A stretch of 6,442 nt of DNA from contig JAEDLI010000118.1 in the NCBI GenBank assembly GCA_016295375.1, positions 1 to 6,442 on the forward strand, given 5' to 3'. The position numbers were made by a program, and so were the translations under genes. This stretch comes from Fibrobacter sp. (GTDB lineage: Bacteria; Fibrobacterota; Fibrobacteria; Fibrobacterales; Fibrobacteraceae). Each line of letters starts with the position of its first letter. The first letter of the stretch is position 1. Below the pieces are notes generated by a model. That model ran no database searches and was not told the DNA's origin. It saw only the letters and a program-made list of their open reading frames with translations. Shown here one piece after another: positions 1 to 4,569 of the stretch.

Positions 1-82
1 TGGCCGAGCTGGCCGAAGGCGCGTCCCTGCTAAGGACGTATAGGACTTAATCCTATCGCGAGTTCGAATCTCGCCCTTCCCG
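1..82 (+). tRNA. tRNA-Ser (anticodon GCU), 5' end cut by window edge
   Basis: The window opens at tRNA position 8 (TG of the TGGCCGAG motif), so the seven 5' acceptor bases lie outside; from the 3' strand CCTTCCC (75-81) they should read GGGAAGG. The anticodon stem CGTCC/GGACG (22-26, 34-38) encloses the loop CTGCTAA with anticodon GCT at 29-31, which reads AGC/AGU serine codons. A long variable arm (ATAGGA-CTTAA-TCCTAT, 40-56) is class II and fits serine. The T arm is GCGAG-TTCGAAT-CTCGC (58-74). Base 82 is the discriminator G, as expected for tRNA-Ser. The CCA end is not encoded (CTG follows), so it must be added after transcription. Confidence 0.95.
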
Positions 83-89
83 CTGAAAG

Positions 90-127
90 CCCCGGACTTG
101 AGAAATCAGGCCCGGGGTTTTCTTTTT
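90..127 (+). terminator. Rho-independent terminator of the tRNA-Ser gene
   Basis: Stem CCCCGG (90-95) pairs with CCGGGG (112-117). An A/C mismatch follows, then a second helix CTTGA/TCAGG closed by a GAAA loop (102-105). The T-rich tail TTTTCTTTTT (118-127) follows directly. It lies 8 nt after the tRNA and separates it from the rpe promoter. Confidence 0.93.
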
Positions 128-140
128 GGGAGCGAATGCG

Positions 141-168
141 CTGGTTTTTTCGCGAACTTTCCTATATT
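141..168 (+). promoter_or_regulatory. Candidate rpe promoter with almost no leader
   Basis: A TATATT -10 hexamer at 163-168 (inside CCTATATTTTGGG) is followed after only 6 nt by ATG at 175. A start point about 7 nt downstream of the -10 would fall on or next to the A of that ATG, so the mRNA would be leaderless or nearly so. The -35 is weak: CTGGTT at 141-146 with a 16-nt spacer. No purine-rich ribosome binding site precedes the ATG. The gene needs its own promoter because a strong terminator lies just upstream. Confidence 0.55.
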
Positions 169-174
169 TTGGGC

Positions 175-828
175 ATGAGTCTAAAGCAAATTGTCGCTCC
201 CAGCGTGTTGAACGCGAACTTTTTGGAACTTGGCAAGGGCCTGAACGCCATCGAGAACGGCGGCGCGGGCCTTGTGCACCTGGACATCATGGACGGACAC
301 TTTGTGCCCAACATCAGCTTTGGTCCGGGCATTTCGGCCTGCGTGGGCAAGGGCACCAAGCTCCCGCTGGATTGCCACCTGATGATCGAGAATCCCGAAA
401 AGTACGTGGGCGAATTTGCGAAGGCGGGGGCAAGCATCATCAGCGTGCACGCCGAGACCACCAACCACCTGGACCGTCTGCTCCACCAGATAAAGGAACT
501 TGGCGTAAAGCCCGCCGTGGCCATCAACCCGGCAACTCCCCTGGAAAGCATCAAGTGGGTGCTGGACACCGTGGATATGGTGCTGATCATGTCGGTGAAC
601 CCCGGCTTTGGCGGCCAGAGCCTGATTCCCTATTGCCTGGACAAGGTCCGCGAACTTCGCCAGCTGAAACCCGAACTGGATATCCAGATTGATGGCGGCG
701 TAAAGCTGGACAACATTCTCGCCTGCAAGGAAGCGGGCGCCAACGTGTTCGTGGTGGGCAGCGCCATTTTCGGCACCGCCGACCCCGAGTCCACCTGCCG
801 CGAGTTCGTGAAGAAAGTTGGCGGGTAA
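175..828 (+). CDS. rpe: Ribulose-phosphate 3-epimerase
   Basis: Rpe interconverts ribulose 5-phosphate and xylulose 5-phosphate in the cytoplasm, in the pentose phosphate pathway. The 217-residue product is full length for this TIM-barrel family and opens IAPS-like (QIVAPSVLNANF). The metal-binding motif HLDIMDGHFVPN starts at His35, with Asp37 as the first catalytic acid. His68 (DCHLM), the phosphate-loop motif NPGFGGQ (142-148) and Asp173 (IDGG) complete the four metal ligands (His35, Asp37, His68, Asp173), followed by VVGSAIF near 193-199. An in-frame ATG at 136 would add 13 residues (MRWFFRELSYILG), but these overlap the promoter and have no counterpart in the family, so 175 is preferred. 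A TolC-like gene follows 36 nt downstream on the same strand. The gap holds only a weak 6-bp A+T-rich hairpin (840-854), so the two genes may be co-transcribed. Confidence 0.95.
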   Translation: MSLKQIVAPSVLNANFLELGKGLNAIENGGAGLVHLDIMDGHFVPNISFGPGISACVGKGTKLPLDCHLMIENPEKYVGEFAKAGASIISVHAETTNHLDRLLHQIKELGVKPAVAINPATPLESIKWVLDTVDMVLIMSVNPGFGGQSLIPYCLDKVRELRQLKPELDIQIDGGVKLDNILACKEAGANVFVVGSAIFGTADPESTCREFVKKVGG

Positions 829-864
829 AGGCAACCTCCTGCTTTTAAAAAGCATCTAAAGGTC

Positions 865-2160
865 ATGAATATCACGAAAGTCTCTTTGCTCGGGGTTCTG
901 GCGGCGGTAACGCTTTTGCATGCCGGTAAGTCTTGGACTTTGGAGGCCTGCCTCAAGCAGGCGGCCGAAAAGAGCCTTTCGCTGGAGACGGCTAAGCTCC
1001 GGGAGCAGCAGGCTCAGGTAAATGTCAAGCAGGCAAAAATCGGGCATTACCCCACGGTTTCGGCCAGTATCCAGAATACCCTTTACGACCACCCCTTTGT
1101 AGATCAAGAAGACCATTACCGCCTGAACCTGGGTTTGAACGGTTCCGTGACCCTGTGGGACGGCGGCGCCACCAGCCTGAACGTAGAGGCCAAGGAACTG
1201 AGCCGGGAGGCGGCGGAACTTTCTACCCTGCAGACCAAACGCACCGTACAAGAAAACGTGCTGAACGCCTACATGAGCCTGCTTTTGGCCAAGGAAAACC
1301 TGCGGACGGCGGATTACGCGGTAGAAGTGGCCCAGGCGGAATTCGAATACTTTACGAACCTCTACGGGGTAGGTTCCGTGACCAAGAAAGACCTGACCCA
1401 GTCCGAGGCCAGCGTGCTCCAGAAACAGGCGGCAAAGATTACGGCCGAACTGAAGGTCTCTACCGCAAGGACCACGCTCCGGCAGCTGCTGGAACTGCCC
1501 GAGACCGAAGAGTTCGACGTGTCCGCTCCCGAAATCAGCATGAACAATCCGGATTCCTTGCCGCCCCTGCCGGAATACGGCGAGCTGCAGGCCCGCATTC
1601 GTGCGGCTCACCCCGGGCTTAAATCCGACAGCATTTCTGTGAAGGCCGCCCAGAAGAACACCAAGGTGGCGGGCAAGACCAGCTCTATCTCCGTGACCCT
1701 GGGGGCAAATTCCAGCACAGGCTTGCAAGCCTGGGAATCCAAGGGCTACAAGGACCAGCTCAAGTACGGCTGGCAGAACTCCTTGACTCTCGGGATCAGC
1801 ATTCCCATCATTGACGCGGGAGCTACCGCCAACAAAGTGCTGCTGGCCCAGGTGAACGAGGCGGAGACCCAGGTTGGCCTGCAGGAGACGGCAAAGAATT
1901 TGGAAAACAGCATCGAGAAGCTCTACCTGAATGCCCTCAGCGCCGATTTGCAGTGGAAGGCTGCCGTCTTGCAGGTGGCCGCCGAGCAGGAGGCCCTTAA
2001 GGTGGCCGAAGAGCAGCGCAGGCTGGGGACGCTGACCTACACCGATTACCTGAACCAGAAAAACAGTCTGGAATCGGCGCAGGTCGCCCTGAACAACGCC
2101 AAGTACACGAGCCTCCTTTCCCGCAAGCTTCTGGACTTGTACCAGGGCCTGCTGGATTAA
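865..2160 (+). CDS. TolC-family outer membrane channel protein
   Basis: This 431-residue protein matches the TolC/outer membrane efflux protein family, which forms trimeric tunnels across the outer membrane and periplasm for export by ABC, MFS or RND pumps. A signal peptide is visible (MNITK, hydrophobic VSLLGVLAAVTLL, likely cut after HA at 20). The mature part begins with WTLEACLKQAAEKS, typical of the family. Two structural repeats are visible. Each has long, alanine- and glutamine-rich helices and a beta segment ending in a turn: SVTLWDGGAT (94-103) in the first and LGISIPIIDAGAT (309-321) in the second. The motif RRLGTLTYTDYLNQKNSL (385-402) is the conserved hinge of the second repeat. 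No lipobox cysteine is seen, so it is not a lipid-anchored NodT-type member. Its pump partners are not in the window, so substrate is unknown. AAAGG at 858-862 lies only 2 nt from the ATG, a poor ribosome site. Probably transcribed with rpe, without an obvious functional link. Confidence 0.9.
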   Translation: MNITKVSLLGVLAAVTLLHAGKSWTLEACLKQAAEKSLSLETAKLREQQAQVNVKQAKIGHYPTVSASIQNTLYDHPFVDQEDHYRLNLGLNGSVTLWDGGATSLNVEAKELSREAAELSTLQTKRTVQENVLNAYMSLLLAKENLRTADYAVEVAQAEFEYFTNLYGVGSVTKKDLTQSEASVLQKQAAKITAELKVSTARTTLRQLLELPETEEFDVSAPEISMNNPDSLPPLPEYGELQARIRAAHPGLKSDSISVKAAQKNTKVAGKTSSISVTLGANSSTGLQAWESKGYKDQLKYGWQNSLTLGISIPIIDAGATANKVLLAQVNEAETQVGLQETAKNLENSIEKLYLNALSADLQWKAAVLQVAAEQEALKVAEEQRRLGTLTYTDYLNQKNSLESAQVALNNAKYTSLLSRKLLDLYQGLLD

Positions 2161-2170
2161 TCCAACCAGT

Positions 2171-2235
2171 CATCCCCGCTGTCATTCTGGAACCCTGGAG
2201 CGTAGCGATAGGGCGATAGAATCACGGGGATCTCC
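2171..2235. repeat. Composite palindromic intergenic repeat (REP-like), copy 1
   Basis: CATCCCCGC (2171-2179) and CGGGGATCTCC (2225-2235) form the outer inverted pair. Between them sits GTCATTCTGG...AGCGTAGCGATAG...GATAGAATC (2181-2223), itself an imperfect hairpin (ATTCT with AGAAT, CCCT with AGGG). The outer sequence is the same as the compact repeat at 2321-2347, so this copy looks like one dispersed repeat placed inside another. No coding potential is seen. It lies just after the TolC-like stop codon. Confidence 0.65.
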
Positions 2236-2257
2236 TTTTCTCGCCTGCTTAAAAACA

Positions 2258-2300
2258 AAACGTCCCCCTGTTTCTTACTTGAAACAGGGGCGTTTCTTAT
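2258..2300 (+). terminator. Rho-independent terminator after the TolC-like gene
   Basis: CCCCTGTTT (2265-2273) pairs perfectly with AAACAGGGG (2282-2290) around an 8-nt loop. AAACG (2258-2262) and CGTTT (2291-2295) extend the stem past a 2-nt bulge. The following TTTCTTATT is T-rich but interrupted. The likely role is to end the rpe/TolC-like transcript 100 nt after the stop. The stem is nearly symmetrical, so it could also act on the minus strand. Confidence 0.8.
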
Positions 2301-2320
2301 TGAAAGGGATGTCCGCTTTG

Positions 2321-2347
2321 TCATCCCCGCGAAGGCGGGGATCTCCC
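2321..2347. repeat. Palindromic intergenic repeat (REP-like), copy 2
   Basis: ATCCCCGC (2323-2330) pairs with GCGGGGAT (2335-2342) around a GAAG loop, followed by CTCCC. It shares CATCCCCGC and CGGGGATCTCC with the repeat at 2171-2235. Both copies flank the terminator in the same orientation. No T-run suited to a terminator follows closely enough to be convincing. Confidence 0.7.
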
Positions 2348-2364
2348 TTTTTCACCCCAAAAAC

Positions 2365-2397
2365 GCCATTTTTTTTGCCGTTTCATGGCCATTTTTT
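2365..2397 (+). repeat. Direct repeat GCCATTTTTT upstream of the sigma-54 promoter
   Basis: GCCATTTTTT occurs at 2365-2374 and again at 2388-2397, 23 bp apart, about two helical turns. The pair ends 29 bp upstream of the -24 box of the Hsp20 promoter. It could be a curved-DNA or activator-binding site. Nothing identifies the binding protein, and a chance repeat in a T-rich stretch is possible. Confidence 0.3.
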
Positions 2398-2425
2398 CCG
2401 AATGGGTGCCGTCCTCTACAAAAAT

Positions 2426-2441
2426 TGGCACGGCCTTTGCA
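2426..2441 (+). promoter_or_regulatory. Sigma-54 (-24/-12) promoter of the Hsp20 gene
   Basis: TGGCAC (2426-2431), five bases, then TTGCA (2437-2441) matches the sigma-54 consensus TGGCAC-N5-TTGCW at every fixed position, and the preceding base is T, as in YTGGCACG. The GG and GC dinucleotides (2427-2428 and 2439-2440) have the required spacing. Transcription should begin near 2452, giving a leader of about 75 nt before the Hsp20 ATG. A sigma-54 promoter would imply an ATP-dependent enhancer-binding activator, which is not in the window. An overlapping CATATA (2440-2445) could be read as a sigma-70 -10 box but has no good -35. Confidence 0.7.
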
Positions 2442-2466
2442 TATAGGAGTGTGAAAACAAAAAACC

Positions 2467-2505
2467 GGGTCCCCGGCCAAGGCAAACCGCCAAGGCCCGG
2501 GGCCC
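2467..2505 (+). promoter_or_regulatory. Stable GC-rich hairpin in the Hsp20 5' leader
   Basis: GGG (2467-2469) pairs with CCC (2503-2505). CCCCGG (2471-2476) pairs with CCGGGG (2497-2502) and CC (2477-2478) with GG (2494-2495). An AA/AA internal loop follows, then GGC (2481-2483) with GCC (2489-2491) around the loop AAACC. The bulges are T2470 and C2496. No T-run follows, so it is not an ordinary terminator. It ends 9 nt before the ribosome site GAGG (2515-2518). A role in mRNA stability or translational control is inferred. Confidence 0.6.
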
Positions 2506-2526
2506 ACAACCAGTGAGGTTAAAATT

Positions 2527-2904
2527 ATGCTCAATACTCAGATTCTTCCTTCTGCTTTCTATGGTCTCCAGAACTTCCTCGACAACTTTAACGCCTGCAA
2601 CGCTCAGGGCGAATGCGCCTACACTCCCAAGGCCGACTACTACGAAGTGGACAACGGCTTTGTGCTAGAGGTGGAGCTGCCGGGCGTCAAGAAAGAAGAC
2701 CTGGACGTGCAGGTAGAAAAGAACATCATCACTGTCAAGGCCACCCGTGCCCGCAAGGATAGCAAGTACACCTACGAACGGAGCTTCCGCCTGGCCGACG
2801 ACATCGACCCCGAGAACATCAAGGTCTCGTTTGAAAACGGCGTGTTGACTTTCTCGCTAGCCAAGAAGCAGCAGGCCTCCGCACGCAAGTTGACCGTGGA
2901 CTAA
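2527..2904 (+). CDS. hsp20: Small heat shock protein, Hsp20/alpha-crystallin family
   Basis: Small heat shock proteins are ATP-independent cytoplasmic holdases that bind unfolding proteins and pass them to DnaK/ClpB. The 125-residue product has a short N-terminal arm (1-32) with aromatic residues (FYGLQNFLDNF). The alpha-crystallin domain spans about 33-114: PKADYYEVDNGFVLEVELPGVKKEDLDVQVEKN begins it, and the signature FENGVLTFSLAK (102-113) closes it. The last residues KLTV (121-124) can serve as the short I-x-I/V oligomerisation tail. This is slightly shorter than the usual 140-160 residues, mainly at the N-terminus. GAGG at 2515-2518 lies 8 nt before the ATG. It is a single-gene unit with a sigma-54 promoter and hairpin leader upstream and a terminator downstream. 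Sigma-54 control of such a gene is unusual; sigma-32 or HrcA/CIRCE-type control is more common in bacteria. Confidence 0.95.
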   Translation: MLNTQILPSAFYGLQNFLDNFNACNAQGECAYTPKADYYEVDNGFVLEVELPGVKKEDLDVQVEKNIITVKATRARKDSKYTYERSFRLADDIDPENIKVSFENGVLTFSLAKKQQASARKLTVD

Positions 2905-2945
2905 CTCGGCGCTGTAACGATTCTTCATTGTGCTCCTTAAACACC

Positions 2946-2975
2946 AGGGACATCCGCAAGGGTGTCCCTTCTTTT
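2946..2975 (+). terminator. Rho-independent terminator of the Hsp20 gene
   Basis: AGGGACATCC (2946-2955) pairs with GGGTGTCCCT (2960-2969; one T-G wobble) around a GCAA tetraloop. The tail TTCTTTT (2969-2975) follows. It lies about 40 nt after the Hsp20 stop codon. Confidence 0.92.
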
Positions 2976-2982
2976 GTGTTGA

Positions 2983-3010
2983 GGGGGGGGGGGGGAGGTC
3001 TCCCCCTTCT
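2983..3010. repeat. Run of 13 G followed by a small hairpin
   Basis: Bases 2983-2995 are 13 consecutive G. The last of them plus A can pair with TCCCCC (GGGGGA-GGTC-TCCCCC), giving a 6-bp hairpin right after the Hsp20 terminator. No gene crosses the run, so slippage here would not alter a protein. Long homopolymers are also prone to sequencing-length errors. The stretch between the Hsp20 stop and lysA (2905-3210) has no credible gene. Confidence 0.7.
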
Positions 3011-3083
3011 AATGCCAGCAAGGCGTTTTTCAATTTGTGTAAAAAAATGTGCGGGTGCCATCCCCAGAATGCTGATTTTTTCG

Positions 3084-3125
3084 TTCCGAATCTCGCGCCT
3101 CGAGCCTCGAACCCCGAACCTCACA
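3084..3125. repeat. Degenerate 7-bp tandem repeat
   Basis: Six heptamers in register: TTCCGAA, TCTCGCG, CCTCGAG, CCTCGAA, CCCCGAA, CCTCACA. The core is CCTCGAA. It is too degenerate to say whether it is functional. No reading frame covers it convincingly. Confidence 0.5.
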
Positions 3126-3135
3126 TTCCCAAGAT

Positions 3136-3192
3136 CCTAACCACTAGCCACGGCCTTACGGCCTAACCACGGACCTTCGGTCCTAACCACTA
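3136..3192. repeat. CCTAACCAC-linked tandem mini-hairpins upstream of lysA
   Basis: CCTAACCAC occurs at 3136-3144, 3162-3170 and 3182-3190; the outer two extend to CCTAACCACTA. Between them sit two different small hairpins: GGCC-TTAC-GGCC (3152-3163) and GGACC-TTC-GGTCC (3171-3183). Stems differ in sequence while pairing is kept, which suggests the fold matters or that these are independently acquired repeat units. The array ends 18 nt before the lysA ATG, overlapping its likely promoter region. Confidence 0.6.
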
Positions 3193-3203
3193 TTTTCTAT
3201 CTT
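3191..3203 (+). promoter_or_regulatory. Candidate lysA -10 region with near-leaderless start
   Basis: TATTTT (3191-3196) or TATCTT (3198-3203) could serve as the -10 box. The second lies only 7 nt before the lysA ATG. The intervening CTTTCCCCCC is pyrimidine only, so no Shine-Dalgarno exists. A weak TTCGGT (3176-3181), inside the second mini-hairpin, is the only -35 candidate at suitable spacing. The layout repeats that of rpe. Confidence 0.4.
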
Positions 3204-3210
3204 TCCCCCC

Positions 3211-4470
3211 ATGAACTATTCCATCCCTCAAGAAGTTTTCGTGAAGGCTGCCGAACAGTACGGCACCCCCCTCTGGCTTTATGACCGCGCCACCATCGAG
3301 AAGCGCGTGAAGGAAGTCCAGGTTTTCGACACCGTGCGTTTTGCCCAGAAGGCTTGCCCGAACCTCTCCATCGTAGCGCTCGTACGCAAGCTCGGTGGCG
3401 TGGTGGATGCCGTTTCTGCAGGCGAAATCGTCCGCGCATTGAAGGCGGGTTTCAAGGGCGGAGTCCAGAAAGGCAAGGCTCCCGAGATTGTCTACACCGC
3501 AGACATCTTCGACCGCGACGCGCTTGAACTCGTGAAGAAGTACGACATCGCGGTGAACGTCGGTTCGCCCGACATGATCCAGCAGCTGGCCGATTTCGGC
3601 GTGAAGTCGGAACTTACGCTCCGCGTGAACCCGGGCTTTGGTCACGGGCATTCCAGCAAGGTGAATACCGGTGGTCCGCTCAGCAAGCATGGCGTGTGGC
3701 ACGAACAGATCAAGGACTGCGTCAAGCTCGCGCAGTCAAACGGAATGTGGATTACAGGGCTCCACATGCATATCGGTTCTGGCTCCGACTTCGAACACCT
3801 CTCGCAGGTTTGCGACGCCATGGTGGACGCTAGCCGCCGCCTGGGCTCTCACCTCCGCACCATCAGTGCAGGGGGCGGCCTCCCGATTCCGTACCACGAA
3901 GAAGACAAGGGCAACCGCATCGACATGCAGGCCTACTACGACCTGTGGGACAAGGCACGCAAGAACATCCAGCAGAGCATCGGCCACGAGGTTCACCTGG
4001 AAGTTGAACCTGGTCGCTACCTGGTGGCCGAAAGCGGTTACCTGATGGCTGAAATCCGCGCCGTCAAGAAGCAGGGCGATAATTTGTTCTACCTGCTCGA
4101 CGCCGGCTTTACCGACCTGGTGCGCCCGAGCTTCTACGGTAGTTACCACGCCATATCGATTATCGCCCGCGACGGTCGCGAGATGAACGAGATGGTCGAC
4201 GCCGTCGTGGCAGGCCCGCTCTGCGAATCCGGTGACGTGTTCACGCAGGAAGAAGGTGGCTTCGTGGTGACCCGCAAGCTCCCGAAGGCAAAGGTGGGTG
4301 ATCTTTTGATTCTCCATGACGCAGGTGCCTACGGTGCGGCTATGAGCAGCAACTACAACAGCCGCCGCTATGCCGCCGAGACCATGTACACGAACGGCGA
4401 GCTGAAGGTCATCCGCGAAAGGCAGACCTTCGAGCAGCTGTTGCAGAACGACAGGGTTATAGACCTGTAA
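3211..4470 (+). CDS. lysA: Diaminopimelate decarboxylase
   Basis: LysA removes CO2 from meso-diaminopimelate to give L-lysine, the last step of the pathway, in the cytoplasm and with pyridoxal phosphate (PLP). The 419-residue product is full length and co-linear with E. coli-type LysA. The PLP-binding lysine is Lys47 in VRFAQKACPN. The barrel motifs follow: VNPGFGHGHSSKVNTGGPLSKHG (139-161), HMHIGSG (185-191), the phosphate-binding SAGGGL (219-224) and LEVEPGR (263-269). The C-terminal domain has the substrate and dimer-interface cysteine in GPLCESGD (335-342) and YGAAMSSNYNSR (374-385). The E. coli-like sequence (VRFAQKA, GPLCESGDVFTQ, SSNYNSR) separates it from the shorter-motif LysA group of many Gram-positives. 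The start at 3211 matches family length; no ribosome site precedes it. The neighbours are unrelated to lysine synthesis, so it is probably a single-gene unit. Confidence 0.95.
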   Translation: MNYSIPQEVFVKAAEQYGTPLWLYDRATIEKRVKEVQVFDTVRFAQKACPNLSIVALVRKLGGVVDAVSAGEIVRALKAGFKGGVQKGKAPEIVYTADIFDRDALELVKKYDIAVNVGSPDMIQQLADFGVKSELTLRVNPGFGHGHSSKVNTGGPLSKHGVWHEQIKDCVKLAQSNGMWITGLHMHIGSGSDFEHLSQVCDAMVDASRRLGSHLRTISAGGGLPIPYHEEDKGNRIDMQAYYDLWDKARKNIQQSIGHEVHLEVEPGRYLVAESGYLMAEIRAVKKQGDNLFYLLDAGFTDLVRPSFYGSYHAISIIARDGREMNEMVDAVVAGPLCESGDVFTQEEGGFVVTRKLPKAKVGDLLILHDAGAYGAAMSSNYNSRRYAAETMYTNGELKVIRERQTFEQLLQNDRVIDL

Positions 4471-4475
4471 GCAAA

Positions 4476-4497
4476 TGTCACCCTAGAAGGGGTGGCA
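4476..4497 (+). terminator. Hairpin after lysA, possible weak terminator
   Basis: TGTCACCCT (4476-4484) pairs with GGGGTGGCA (4489-4497) through nine positions including T-G wobbles, around an AGAA loop. It begins 6 nt after the lysA stop, where a terminator is expected. The following bases are AAAACGC, not a T-run, so intrinsic termination is doubtful. Confidence 0.4.
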
Positions 4498-4515
4498 AAA
4501 CGCTGATAATCGCTA

Positions 4516-4545
4516 TTGACTTTTCCGCTTAACATTTTGTATATT
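4516..4545 (+). promoter_or_regulatory. Sigma-70-type promoter of the ATPase gene
   Basis: TTGACT (4516-4521), an 18-nt spacer and TATATT (4540-4545) give a near-consensus promoter. Transcription would start near 4552. That leaves a leader of roughly 18 nt containing the ribosome site GGAG (4560-4563), 6 nt before the ATG at 4570. This is the best promoter in the window and is overlaid by the palindrome at 4529-4557. Confidence 0.75.
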
Positions 4546-4557
4546 ACAAAATGTTAA
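4529..4557. repeat. 29-bp palindrome over the ATPase promoter (left copy)
   Basis: TTAACATTTTGTA (4529-4541), centre TAT, then TACAAAATGTTAA (4545-4557) is a perfect inverted repeat with 13-bp arms. It covers part of the spacer, the whole -10 box and the likely start point, the position of an operator. The same arms recur at the other end of the gene (5689-5721). It could be an autoregulatory binding site, a mobile-element end, or both. Confidence 0.85.
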
Positions 4558-4569
4558 ATGGAGATGTCT

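Noticed and set aside
136..174. N-terminal extension of rpe from ATG 136
   Set aside because: The 13 residues overlap a TATATT promoter element and have no place in the Rpe fold; ATG 175 gives the usual family N-terminus.
181..855. Long open frames opposite or out of frame with rpe, TolC-like and lysA genes
   Set aside because: They are shadows in G+C-rich coding sequence, rich in Arg/Gly/His/Pro, without recognisable domains, and fully overlap well-supported genes.
2451..2516. Short leader peptide (GTG start, 21 codons) before Hsp20
   Set aside because: Its AGGAG lies only 1 nt before the GTG, and the predicted sigma-54 start point falls on the start codon. The frame mainly reads through the hairpin, which explains its composition.
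2321..2534. Minus-strand open frames of about 60 residues between TolC-like and Hsp20 genes
   Set aside because: They run through the repeat, the T-rich stretch, the promoter and the leader hairpin, and show no protein features.
2928..3166. Open frames across the Hsp20 terminator and poly-G run
   Set aside because: They translate a terminator, a G homopolymer (poly-Gly) and repeats; no ribosome site or domain is seen.
3136..3192. CRISPR array
   Set aside because: Repeat units are 9-11 bp with unequal 11-17 bp intervals that are themselves hairpins; far too short for CRISPR repeats and spacers, and no cas gene is present.
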